Shown here piece after piece: positions 54,118-62,137 of a stretch of DNA of 64,000 nucleotides. The stretch is from Mycobacterium intracellulare ATCC 13950. GTDB lineage: Bacteria; Actinomycetota; Actinomycetes; Mycobacteriales; Mycobacteriaceae. Made by a program: the position numbers and the translations under genes. The DNA is taken from the NCBI RefSeq assembly GCF_000277125.1, contig NC_016946.1:4960001-5024000 (forward strand), written 5' to 3'. Position 1 is the first letter of the stretch. Each line of letters starts with the position of its first letter. The notes under the pieces were generated by a model. That model did no database searches. It saw nothing but the letters and a program-made list of their open reading frames with translations, and had not been told where the DNA came from.

Positions 54118-55026
54118 CTACACCAGCGGCCGCCCCTTCTTGATCCGGCGGTCCAGGTCGTGCAGCAAGACGTTGAACGGGAACTGCCGGATGAACCGCG
54201 GCAGATACCGGTTCACCGTGGCCAGCACGGCGATCAGCCTGTCGAAGCGCCGCTGCTTGGTCGCGTCCCAGGGCAGCCGCATCTCGTCGCGGAACCGCTG
54301 CGGCAGGAAGCCCGTCGTGATCATCAGCGCGAAGCCCTCGGAGAGCCGCTGGATGGGGCCGGGCAGCTTCACGCCCCGGATGCGGTTGGCGGCGATCGGG
54401 TACAGGTATTCCCGCACCGCGTCGTCGATGTGCACCTTGGCCAGCGACTCTTCCCAGTAACGGTCGAACGCCGCCCGGTCGGCCGGCCACATCTTCGGCG
54501 GCACCTGCAACGTCGTGGCCAACGCCATGCCCTCGCGGTAGTGGCGCTCGGCGTCCTCGCCGTCGAGCTCACCGATGAACATCCGGTAGATGTCGAGGCC
54601 GCCCTTGTACAGGCAGGCCCCCACCCAGAGCTGCAGCGCGGGATCAAAGGCGTTGTAGGACACCGGGCTTTCCGGCGTCGAGTAAACCTGCGCGTGGGCC
54701 TTGTTCACGGCCCGGCGGAAGGCGGCCTTCTGGGCGTCGCTGCCGTTGGTCGCCACGGCCAGGTAGGTGAACGTGGTGCGGGCCCGCTTGAACGGGTGCA
54801 GGTCGACCCGGCCGCTTTCGACGCGGCTTTCCATGACGCCGTAGCCCACGCCGGGCTGCGCGAGTTGCATGATCACGTTCGCCGGACCGGCCAGCAGGGC
54901 GACGCCCATCAGGCCCTCGTCGATGCCCAGCGCCCGCCCGCGCCTGCGCCGCTGGGGGCGCGGCGGATCGGTGGCCCCGCGCTCGACGTGCCCGATCGGT
55001 GCCTGCACCGACTGGTGAATTGCCAT
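54118..55026 (-). CDS. MpaB-like oxygenase (DUF2236, Rv0276 homologue)
   Basis: 302 residues from ATG 55026, behind GGAGGA with 7-base spacing; the frame is open far upstream but has no sequence resembling a protein family there. It is a DUF2236/MpaB (latex-clearing-protein-like) helical protein: GVALLAGPANVIMQLAQPGV, G-V-x-E-S-R-V near residue 65, FTYLAVATNGSDAQKAAFRR and H-A-Q-V-Y; H-x-Q and H-x-x-R-x-D-type residues could coordinate heme. Similar length to M. tuberculosis Rv0276 (306). Probably a heme b oxygenase of hydrophobic substrates. It is divergent from a TetR gene (91-bp gap). Confidence 0.8.
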   Translation of the reverse strand: MAIHQSVQAPIGHVERGATDPPRPQRRRRGRALGIDEGLMGVALLAGPANVIMQLAQPGVGYGVMESRVESGRVDLHPFKRARTTFTYLAVATNGSDAQKAAFRRAVNKAHAQVYSTPESPVSYNAFDPALQLWVGACLYKGGLDIYRMFIGELDGEDAERHYREGMALATTLQVPPKMWPADRAAFDRYWEESLAKVHIDDAVREYLYPIAANRIRGVKLPGPIQRLSEGFALMITTGFLPQRFRDEMRLPWDATKQRRFDRLIAVLATVNRYLPRFIRQFPFNVLLHDLDRRIKKGRPLV

Positions 55027-55116
55027 CGTCAGATCCTCCCGCAGCGCGGCCGCTAATGTGCGAACGCTTGTTTCCTGATATTGTCGCGCCGCGGCGTAAG
55101 TGTCAAGATGGTCCGC

Positions 55117-55770
55117 ATGAGCGACACGTCCAGCGCGCGGCCGTATCGCGGGGTGGAGGCCGCCGAACGCCTGGCCACCCGCCGTAACCGGCTCCTGGCC
55201 GCCGGCCTGGACCTGCTCGGCGATCAGCGGCCGGACATCTCGGCGGTCACCGTCCGCGGAGTGTGCCGCCGCGCCGGGCTGGCGGCCCGGTACTTCTACG
55301 AGAGCTTCACCGACAAGGACGAATTCGTCTCCTGCGTCTTCGACTGGGTGGTCGCCGAGCTGGCCGCCACCACGCAGGCCGCGGTCGCCACGGTGCCCGC
55401 CGACGAGCAGACCCGCGCGGGCATCGCCAACATCGTGCGGACCATCACCGACGACGCCCGCGTCGGCCGCCTGTTGTTCAGCACGCAGCTGGCCGACCCC
55501 GTGGTGGTGCGCAAACGCGCCGAGTCCAGCGCCCTGTTCGCGATGCTGTCCGGCCAGCATGTCGGCAACGCGCTTCAGGTGCCGGCAAACGATCGCATCA
55601 AGGCCGCAGCGCACTTCGTGGTCGGCGGGGTCGGGCAGACCATCAGCGCCTGGCTGGCCGGTGACGTCCGGCTCGAACCGGGTGAGCTCGTCGATCACCT
55701 GGCCGCCCTGCTCGACGAGCTTGCCGAGCCAAACCTCTACCGGCTCACCGAAACACGGGCCGAGGCCTAG
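55117..55770 (+). CDS. TetR-family regulator (Rv0275c homologue)
   Basis: 217 residues from ATG 55117 (ATG 55108 also possible). The N-terminal DNA-binding domain spans residues roughly 20-65 (TRRNRLLAAGLDLLGDQRPD, VRGVCRRAGLAARYFYESF), with the R-Y-F-Y-E-S-F turn typical of TetR. The C-terminal helices form the ligand pocket. It diverges from the MpaB-like gene with 90 bp between starts, so it likely controls it. Ends 5 bp before the convergent acyltransferase operon. Confidence 0.83.
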   Translation: MSDTSSARPYRGVEAAERLATRRNRLLAAGLDLLGDQRPDISAVTVRGVCRRAGLAARYFYESFTDKDEFVSCVFDWVVAELAATTQAAVATVPADEQTRAGIANIVRTITDDARVGRLLFSTQLADPVVVRKRAESSALFAMLSGQHVGNALQVPANDRIKAAAHFVVGGVGQTISAWLAGDVRLEPGELVDHLAALLDELAEPNLYRLTETRAEA

Positions 55771-55774
55771 CGCC

Positions 55775-57130
55775 TCACACCGGGCAGACCGTGTGCCAGC
55801 CCGTTGTGGCGGCCAGCGAGAAGTCGCTCAGCGTCTTGGAAAGCGCTTGTCGCAGACCCTCGTTCGAATTGTGGCGGCCCAATTCGTAGGCGAGGACCGA
55901 GATGAAGACCCGGCCGTGGACCCGCCCCGACAGCAACGCCAGCGCCCCGTTGGTGCGGTGCATCGTCGCGGCGGTCACGCCCGGGTACACCGACTTCATG
56001 GCGAAGTAGTCGGCGTCCGTGCCGTCCGGCCGGTTGGCGGCCGGGTCGAGCGCGCCAAGATTGGACGACACCACGGTCGCCGCGCCGCCGGTGACCACGC
56101 TGAGCAACCGCCGAAACACCGGCTTCGGGATCAGCGGGACGAGGGGCAGCAGCGCCCACCGCTCGTCGGGCTCGTCGTGATGGCGAACCAGCGCCCGCTT
56201 GATGGCGGCGCGGATCTCGCGCAGGTCCGTGGTGATCGCCGCGGCCCCCAGCGTGACGTCGACGTTCGTGACCGCGTTGGCGCGCGTGTCGCTTGGGGCG
56301 CGCTCGTTGACGGGCATGCCGATGTTGACCGAGCCGTCGGGGGCCACCCGCCCCACCCGCTGGGCGAGGTGGGCCGCCAACCCGGCGAGCAGCGCGTTGC
56401 TGGTGCCGCCCAAGGCGGTTGCGCGCGCGTCCCAGTCGTCGGCGCTGACGAAGATCGTCTCCATCGGCAGGACGATGGGGTCGTCGGGCGCGGCGGGCGG
56501 CGCGGGCCGCTTCCCGCTTGGCGGGGCGACGGCCGCGGTGCCGTCGCGGCCCTGCCGGAGCATCCGGGCCGCGGCGCCGACGGCGCGGCCGACATCGAGC
56601 GCGTCGTGCGCGGTTTGGCGCGCGTCCTCGCGCAGGGCTTGGCAGCGCCGCCGGCCTCCCGCTGCGGGCCAGCGGGTCCGGTCGCCGCGTCCGCGAGCCG
56701 CGTCGGCCAGGGCCTCGCACAGCCCGACGCCATCGGTGAGGCAGTGGGTGGTGACCAGACTCACCACCGCGCCGCCGTCGGACAGCGGGAGCATCGCCAA
56801 GTGCCATCCGGGCCCACGCTCGGCGTCCGGTCGCTTGTGGGTCTGCTCGTCAAGCCACGCGTCGATGTCGTCGCGCTCCCGCGGCGGCGCGACGATCTCC
56901 AAGGGGGAGCACTCGGCGGCCGCCACCCAGCGATGACGGCCAAACGGCAAGGCGGAGCGCTCGACTCGCCGCGACAGCCGCCCCCGGCCGAGGTGGCTGT
57001 GGAACTCACGCAGCCCACCGACGTCGACGGCGCGGTCGTACACCCAGACGCACTGCAGCAAGCTGGTGGCACCCGTCGCCCGCTCACCCAGGAAGAGTGT
57101 TTGGTCGGCCAGGTCCAGCACGTTGCTCAT
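55775..57130 (-). CDS. WS/DGAT-type or condensation-fold acyltransferase
   Basis: 451 residues from ATG 57130. It starts MSNVLDLADQTLFLGERATG, the usual N-terminus of wax ester synthase/diacylglycerol acyltransferase-like proteins. The acyltransferase motif is T-T-H-C-L-T-D-G (about residues 130-137), an HxxxDG form in which only the second His of HHxxxDG is kept, and the C-terminal half has SVNIGMPVNERAPSDTRANA and VVSSNLGALDP. Such enzymes acylate lipid alcohols in storage or cell-wall lipids. It follows the PapA-like gene by 2 bp, so the two make one operon and probably act on the same lipid. No counterpart lies at this place in M. tuberculosis. Confidence 0.78.
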   Translation of the reverse strand: MSNVLDLADQTLFLGERATGATSLLQCVWVYDRAVDVGGLREFHSHLGRGRLSRRVERSALPFGRHRWVAAAECSPLEIVAPPRERDDIDAWLDEQTHKRPDAERGPGWHLAMLPLSDGGAVVSLVTTHCLTDGVGLCEALADAARGRGDRTRWPAAGGRRRCQALREDARQTAHDALDVGRAVGAAARMLRQGRDGTAAVAPPSGKRPAPPAAPDDPIVLPMETIFVSADDWDARATALGGTSNALLAGLAAHLAQRVGRVAPDGSVNIGMPVNERAPSDTRANAVTNVDVTLGAAAITTDLREIRAAIKRALVRHHDEPDERWALLPLVPLIPKPVFRRLLSVVTGGAATVVSSNLGALDPAANRPDGTDADYFAMKSVYPGVTAATMHRTNGALALLSGRVHGRVFISVLAYELGRHNSNEGLRQALSKTLSDFSLAATTGWHTVCPV

Positions 57131-57132
57131 CG

Positions 57133-58608
57133 CTACGCCGCTTCGTGATCGTCCGTGTCCGGCGCCGGAGCGAATGTGTCGTCCGGGTTCACCTGGGGCG
57201 CAACCACAACCGGCTCGTCCCCGGTGGGCCTGGCGACACGCGCGAACACCTGGATCAGCGTCGCGATGTAGCGCAGCACCGACTCCCGCGCGATCGCGTT
57301 GTCCGGGAAGGACATCGTCACCGTGGTGTTCGCGGCCTGGCGGTTGATCCACATGTTCACCCCGCCGTGGGACAGGCTGTCGCCGTAGGTGCCGAACTTC
57401 GTCTCCGCCCACAACCCGTTGAGGGGGATCTTGCGGAAGTCGAGGAACGACAACATCATCGGCAGCTGCGTGGGCAGCTTGATGCCCAGTTCGTCCGGGG
57501 TGGCCAGCTCCAGCACCCGCTCGACCGGCACGTCGGCGAGGCGCTGAGCGTCGTCGAACGACTTCTGCGCCGTCCGGGCGGCCTGGGCGAACGTCTCGCC
57601 GGCGGTCGGCACCGTGATCGGAATCAGGCTGGCGAACCAGCCCACGGTCATCGAGTCGACGCCCGGTGTCCGGGTGTCCTTGGCCGTGAACCCGTGATAG
57701 GTCTTCTTGCCGGTCAATTCGTGCTCGGCCAGGCCCGTGCAGGCCAACACTCCCCCGATGAACCGGGCGCCGGCCGCCACGCAGGCGGCGTCGAAAGACT
57801 CCGTGTCCTCGGCATTCATCAACTCGACCGTCAACAGGTCGCCTCTGGTGCTGGACCACGTGTCACCAAGGGGCAGCGGGAAACTGGGCCAGTCGCCGTC
57901 GGTGTCGCGGGCGAACTCGATCCAGTCCTTGATCTCGGGCGACGAGAGCGTCAACGTCGCCGCCTTCTCGCGTTGGCGCGCAACGTAGTCGCGGTAGCTG
58001 CGGATCTCCGGTAGGCCTGCGGGCTGGTGCCCTGTCTGCGCGAGTTCCTGATACGTGAGGTGGACGTCGAGGAAGATGAGGGCGGCCGACAAGCCGTCGA
58101 TGTGCAGGTGGTCGACGCTGGCGTAGAACGTGAAATAGTCGGCGTGCTGGACGATTCCGTAGGTGAAGCAGCCCCACTCGAGGGTGTCCGGGGTGGTGGT
58201 CAAGGCATGGGCGCGGACTTGGTCCGCGGTCTTGTGCCCCAGCGCCACGGGGACGAACTCGATCGCTTCGGGATCGTCGATCACCCGGCGCACGAACGTG
58301 CCGTTGTCGTACTCGAACCAGTTGTGATAGGTGTCCTGGCGGCGAACGTGGGCGTTGATCGTCGCCGTCATCGCCGCAATGTCGCAGGTGCCGGGGATGT
58401 CCCACGCGACGATCATCAGACGGGGCAGCTGGCGGTTCATGGCCTTGCCTTGGTAGGAGGCCCAGAGGTGTTGATTCTGTTGGTAACTCGGCGCTAGGTC
58501 GCTTCGCCGTGCGGCGCGGGCCGCTTCGCGTGCGTCGGGTGCGGCCATCCACATGGTGACCGGGCCGTGCGGCGGGTGCCATTCGTTGATATTTCCGAGT
58601 GCGACCAT
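57133..58608 (-). CDS. PapA-family acyltransferase (PapA3/PapA1-like)
   Basis: 491 residues from ATG 58608 (GAGGAA just upstream; the frame is open to 58770 but that extension is Ser/Arg-rich and unlike the family). It is a polyketide-associated acyltransferase with condensation-domain fold: W-H-P-P-H-G-P-V, QNQHLWASYQ, catalytic H-L-H-I-D-G (HxxxDG, residues roughly 169-174) and V-G-W-F-A-S-L-I-P-I with D-F-R-K-I-P in the second half. PapA proteins transfer acyl chains to trehalose or other sugars in sulfolipid, DAT and PAT synthesis. The partner gene follows at 2 bp. The extra cluster is inserted between the Rv0275c and Rv0274 homologues. Confidence 0.83.
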   Translation of the reverse strand: MVALGNINEWHPPHGPVTMWMAAPDAREAARAARRSDLAPSYQQNQHLWASYQGKAMNRQLPRLMIVAWDIPGTCDIAAMTATINAHVRRQDTYHNWFEYDNGTFVRRVIDDPEAIEFVPVALGHKTADQVRAHALTTTPDTLEWGCFTYGIVQHADYFTFYASVDHLHIDGLSAALIFLDVHLTYQELAQTGHQPAGLPEIRSYRDYVARQREKAATLTLSSPEIKDWIEFARDTDGDWPSFPLPLGDTWSSTRGDLLTVELMNAEDTESFDAACVAAGARFIGGVLACTGLAEHELTGKKTYHGFTAKDTRTPGVDSMTVGWFASLIPITVPTAGETFAQAARTAQKSFDDAQRLADVPVERVLELATPDELGIKLPTQLPMMLSFLDFRKIPLNGLWAETKFGTYGDSLSHGGVNMWINRQAANTTVTMSFPDNAIARESVLRYIATLIQVFARVARPTGDEPVVVAPQVNPDDTFAPAPDTDDHEAA

Positions 58609-59011
58609 TTCCTCGAGTCCTTGTGCTGTGAGACGACGACGTTTGCGGGGCGGTCTGGGGGTGCTGGAAGTGCGGTTGGCGCTTGGCTTTTCGAGGATCG
58701 TCGATGTGTGTCGCGCTTGAAATTGTCCGACGGACTTTCGCCTGTGTTGGTGAACTACCCCGCCGCTCATACCCCTATGTCGCTGCTGTGGACGCTAGCT
58801 GACGCAGGCGAAGATTTCGCGGTTTTGTCAAGACTCGAATTCCGCCGCGAGATCGCCGGCGGTGCAGTAATCTTTTCCCCCTCAACGGCCCTGGCCACGC
58901 CGGGCGGGGTCGATTCGCGACGACTTATCGCCGATTCGGCCCGCTACGCCCGCAAGTCGGGATACAGTTGTCCGGCCCTCGAGCCGGTGCGCGGGCCAAA
59001 CCCGCACCGCC
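58609..59011. other. Intergenic region upstream of the acyltransferase operon
   Basis: About 400 bases with a visibly lower GC content around 58740-58900, fit for a promoter of the minus-strand papA operon. No gene is supported; an open frame on the plus strand has no family resemblance. No palindrome of note found. Confidence 0.5.
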
Positions 59012-59560
59012 TCACGGGAACAGCGGCAGCTCCCAGAGGCGCATGCCGGGACGCAGCAGCCACAAACGCATCATGGTGAGCCGCAGGATGCGCATGGCGC
59101 TGAAGATCATGAAGATCGCCAGCGGCACCTCGATCAGCAGCGCGGTGATCACCGACAGCCACACGTCCTTGGGGCCCGCGGTCATGAGATCGAACCACGC
59201 GTCGCAGATCAGCAGCACCCCGGTGGTGAACGCGGCGAGCACCAGCAGCTGGCGGCGCAGATACCCCAGCGCGGCCGTCGTCAGCATGAAGGCGACCAGC
59301 AGCACATCGAAGCCGATCCAGGTGACCGGCCAGTTGTGGGCGACGTACTTCTCGGGCAGCGTCATCGCCAGGTACCCCAGCCAGGGAACCATCGCGATGG
59401 AACCGCCGATCATCAGACTCAGCCGGACGCGGCGCACCCGGTCCAGGAAGTCCGGGTCGATGACCTCGCCGAGGGGCCGCTCCAGCCGGGAGATGAGGTC
59501 GCGGCGCTGCCCGGGGGTCAGCGCGGCGATCTGTTCGTCGGTCAAAATGCCGTCGGTCAT
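59012..59560 (-). CDS. Four-helix membrane protein of unknown function
   Basis: 182 residues from ATG 59560 (AGGT immediately upstream); ATG 59569 is an alternative. The N-terminal 40 residues are cytoplasmic and charged (LTDEQIAALTPGQRRDLISR). Four transmembrane helices follow, at residues roughly 46-66, 80-98, 104-122 and 130-155, with a short C-terminal tail rich in Leu/Arg. I do not recognise the family. It lies between the papA operon and the VOC gene on the same strand and is probably part of the insertion absent from M. tuberculosis. Confidence 0.6.
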   Translation of the reverse strand: MTDGILTDEQIAALTPGQRRDLISRLERPLGEVIDPDFLDRVRRVRLSLMIGGSIAMVPWLGYLAMTLPEKYVAHNWPVTWIGFDVLLVAFMLTTAALGYLRRQLLVLAAFTTGVLLICDAWFDLMTAGPKDVWLSVITALLIEVPLAIFMIFSAMRILRLTMMRLWLLRPGMRLWELPLFP

Positions 59561-59596
59561 ACCTAGCATTCTCCGACTCGCGGAGCAGCGGCGCGA

Positions 59597-60178
59597 TCAG
59601 CGACCGGCGCCCACCGGGGGCCGGCGGTCCGCGGCGGTCTTGGGCACGGCCTTCGCGTCGCCGCTTTCGAATTCCTTCACCCAACAGGCGAACTCAAGGG
59701 TAATGCCGTCGGGGTCCTGGAAATAGAAAGAGCGCACATAGACGCCGGGATGCACGGTCGCCGAGACCTGCATGGGGCTCTCGTCGTGGTTGAGCACCGG
59801 CCCGACCCGCACCCCTTTGTCCTTGAGTCGCTGGCGGTAGGCGTCGAACTTCTCGGCCGGCACGTGGAAGGCCAGGTGGTTCATCGTGCTGACCGCGCTG
59901 GTGATGTCGCCGATGCCGGGGATGGCGCCCGGCGACGAAATGCCCGGCACCCGGTCGGGGGCGTCGGCGAACCAGAAGAAGGCGACGCAGTCGCCGTTGC
60001 CGGCGTCGAAGAAGAAGTGCTGGCCCGCCCCGCCGGGCAGATCGAGCGACTTGATCAGCGGCATGCCCAGGATGTTGCTGTAGAAGTCGACGGTTTTGGC
60101 CATGTCCGAGCACACCAGCGCGACATGATTGATCCCGCCGAGTTCGAATTCCGCGTTGGTGTTGTGCGGCTTGATCAT
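59597..60178 (-). CDS. VOC (glyoxalase/dioxygenase-fold) protein (Rv0274 homologue)
   Basis: 193 residues from ATG 60178, behind GGGGAG, the same length as M. tuberculosis Rv0274. Two betaalphabetabetabeta repeats form a vicinal-oxygen-chelate fold: G-I-N-H-V-A-L-V-C-S-D near residues 14-24, M-N-H-L-A-F-H-V near 85-100 and F-Y-F-Q-D-P-D-G-I-T-L-E-F near 150-162. His and Glu at these points are the likely metal ligands. Metal-dependent ring cleavage or isomerisation is possible. The substrate is unknown. The start is 97 bp from the divergent TetR, and a perfect operator-like palindrome lies between. Confidence 0.85.
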   Translation of the reverse strand: MIKPHNTNAEFELGGINHVALVCSDMAKTVDFYSNILGMPLIKSLDLPGGAGQHFFFDAGNGDCVAFFWFADAPDRVPGISSPGAIPGIGDITSAVSTMNHLAFHVPAEKFDAYRQRLKDKGVRVGPVLNHDESPMQVSATVHPGVYVRSFYFQDPDGITLEFACWVKEFESGDAKAVPKTAADRRPPVGAGR

Positions 60179-60229
60179 CGTGCGGCTCCCCTCGGTTCCC
60201 GGCTCGACGAGCCTGGCCAAGATCCGAAT

Positions 60230-60251
60230 CTGAATCTAACATCAGATTCAG
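60230..60251. promoter_or_regulatory. TetR operator-like palindrome between VOC and TetR genes
   Basis: CTGAATCT (60230-60237) and AGATTCAG (60244-60251) are exact reverse complements spaced by AACATC. The site is 52-73 bases upstream of the VOC start and 24-45 bases upstream of the TetR start. Typical TetR operators have this form, so it probably represses both genes. Confidence 0.8.
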
Positions 60252-60274
60252 TTTTGGCCCAGGGAGGTGCGCCG

Positions 60275-60922
60275 GTGTCCACCGCGGCATCCCCTGCTGA
60301 CCGGAGCGGGCCACCCTCGGAGCTGCCCACGCATCGCGGCAGGCGGACGCAGGCCGCGATCGATCTGGCCGCTCGGACCGTCATCGCGCGCAAAGGCGTC
60401 CTGGCCACGACCATCGCCGACATCGCCGCGGAGGCCGGCCGCTCGGCGGCGTCCTTCTACAACTACTACGAGTCCAAAGAGGCGATGGTGCGCCAATGGG
60501 CGCTGCGCTTCCGCGACGAGGCCAACCAGCGCGCGCTGGCGGTGACCCAGCACGGGTTGACCGATCGCGAGCGCGCGTACGGGGCGGCCGCCGCGCACTG
60601 GCACACCTACCGCAACCGGCTCGCCGAGGTGATCAGCGTGTCACAGCTGGCGATGATCAACGACGACTTCGCCCAGTACTGGGCCGAAATCTGCTCGATA
60701 CCAATTTCTTTCATCGCCGAATCGGTCCGCCGCGCGCAGGCCGAGGGCCGTTGCCGCGACGACGACCCGCAGCTGATCGCGGAGGCGATCGTGGCGATGT
60801 TCAACCAGTTCTGCTACATCCAGCTCGGTTCGGCACGCGGGGAACCGGACGACGAGGCCTGCATCCAAACCCTGGCCAACATCTATTACCGGGCCATCTA
60901 CGCCACTGAGGGGGACCGCTGA
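60275..60922 (+). CDS. TetR-family regulator (Rv0273c homologue)
   Basis: 215 residues from GTG 60275 behind GGAGG; the frame continues upstream to 59750 inside the VOC gene, but this is antisense. The helix-turn-helix lies at residues roughly 40-68 (TTIADIAAEAGRSAASFYNY). It likely controls the VOC gene and itself through the palindrome at 60230-60251, and maybe the hydrolase-fadE6 genes downstream (2-bp gap to the hydrolase). Similar length to Rv0273c (206). Confidence 0.85.
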   Translation: MSTAASPADRSGPPSELPTHRGRRTQAAIDLAARTVIARKGVLATTIADIAAEAGRSAASFYNYYESKEAMVRQWALRFRDEANQRALAVTQHGLTDRERAYGAAAAHWHTYRNRLAEVISVSQLAMINDDFAQYWAEICSIPISFIAESVRRAQAEGRCRDDDPQLIAEAIVAMFNQFCYIQLGSARGEPDDEACIQTLANIYYRAIYATEGDR

Positions 60923-60923
60923 A

Positions 60924-62054
60924 TTGACTCGTCGCACCGGTGCCGGAGTCATCCGCGAGTTCGTCGGGCTGCCGTCGCCTACGGCCGGGCGCGCCGGCGC
61001 CGGCGGGCACCCCTGCCAGGGGCTGTATCACCGGGGGGTGGGACGCAAGCCCAAGGTGGCGATGATCGCGGCGCACTACCAGATCGACTTCTCCGAGCAC
61101 TACCTCGCCGACTACATGGCCACTCGCGGCATCGGATTCCTCGGCTGGAACACCAGGTTCCGCGGCTTCGAAAGCAGCTTCCTGCTCGACCACGCGCTGG
61201 TGGACATCGGGGTGGGGGTGCGCTGGCTGCGCGAGGTGCAGGGAGTGGATACCGTTGTGCTGCTGGGTAACTCGGGCGGGGGGTCGTTGATGGCCGCCTA
61301 CCAGTCCCAGGCCGTCGAGCCGAACGTGACCCCGCTGGAAGGCATGCGCCCCGCGGCCGGGGTGACCGAGTTGCCGCCCGCCGACGGCTACGTGGCCACC
61401 GCCGCCCACCCCGGGCGACCCGAAGTGCTCACCGCCTGGATGGACGCCGCCGTCGTCGACGAGAACGATCCCGTCGCCACCGACGCCGACCTCGACCTGT
61501 TCAACGGGCGCAATGGGCCGCCCTACACCGCGGACTTCCTCGCCCGGTACCGCAGCGCGCAGGTCGCGCGCAATCACGCCATCACCGACTGGGCCGAAAG
61601 AGAGCTCAAACGCGTTCGCGCGGCGGGGTTTTCCGATCGCCCGTTTTCGGTGATGCGCACCTGGGCCGACCCGCGCATGGTCGATCCCGGCATCGAGCCG
61701 ACCAACCGGCAGCCCAACATGTGCTATGCGGGCGTCCCGGCCAAGGCGAACCGCTCGGCGCACGGCATCGCGGCGGCCTGCACGCTGCGCAACTGGCTGG
61801 GCATGTGGAGCCTGCGGGTGGCCCAGACCCGGGCCGAGCCGCACCTGGCCCGGATCCGGTGTCCGGCCCTGGTGATCAACGCCGACGCCGACACCGGGGT
61901 GTTTCCCTCTGACGCGCAACGCATCTTCGACGCCCTCGCCGGCGCGGACAAGACCCGGGCCTCGGTGGACACCGATCACTACTTCACCACCCCCGGGGCC
62001 CGCAGCGAGCAGGCCGACATCATCGCCGGATGGATCGGCAAGCGGTGGCGGTAG
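60924..62054 (+). CDS. Alpha/beta-hydrolase-fold protein (Rv0272c homologue)
   Basis: 376 residues from TTG 60924, 1 bp after the TetR stop, matching M. tuberculosis Rv0272c (377). Nucleophile elbow is G-N-S-G-G-G (residues roughly 113-118), with D-A-D-T-G-V near 315 and H353-type candidate His in TDHYF (residues roughly 351-355). Hydrophobic N-terminal core strand is VAMIAAHY. Probably an esterase or thioesterase in lipid catabolism, co-transcribed with the TetR and fadE6 genes. Substrate unknown. Confidence 0.82.
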   Translation: MTRRTGAGVIREFVGLPSPTAGRAGAGGHPCQGLYHRGVGRKPKVAMIAAHYQIDFSEHYLADYMATRGIGFLGWNTRFRGFESSFLLDHALVDIGVGVRWLREVQGVDTVVLLGNSGGGSLMAAYQSQAVEPNVTPLEGMRPAAGVTELPPADGYVATAAHPGRPEVLTAWMDAAVVDENDPVATDADLDLFNGRNGPPYTADFLARYRSAQVARNHAITDWAERELKRVRAAGFSDRPFSVMRTWADPRMVDPGIEPTNRQPNMCYAGVPAKANRSAHGIAAACTLRNWLGMWSLRVAQTRAEPHLARIRCPALVINADADTGVFPSDAQRIFDALAGADKTRASVDTDHYFTTPGARSEQADIIAGWIGKRWR

Positions 62055-62068
62055 GTGATGTCGTCAAC

Positions 62069-62082
62069 CAACCGACTGGTTG
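62069..62082. promoter_or_regulatory. Small inverted repeat upstream of fadE6
   Basis: CAACC-GACT-GGTTG lies 56-69 bases before the fadE6 ATG, in the 83-bp gap after the hydrolase gene. It could be a TetR-type operator. The arms are only 5 bp, so the call is weak. Confidence 0.35.
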
Positions 62083-62137
62083 TTAGCTTGGAAGGTACTT
62101 GGCCGAGACGGCGTCCTGCAGCAACGGAAGGCGACCA

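Noticed and set aside
55775..57859. A long extension of the WS/DGAT-like gene upstream to 57859
   Set aside because: The added part is the out-of-frame shadow of the PapA-like gene; ATG 57130, two bases after the PapA stop, gives the family N-terminus.
58567..59079. A 170-residue plus-strand frame between the papA and membrane-protein genes
   Set aside because: It overlaps both neighbours antisense and lacks recognisable sequence; the region is more likely promoter DNA.
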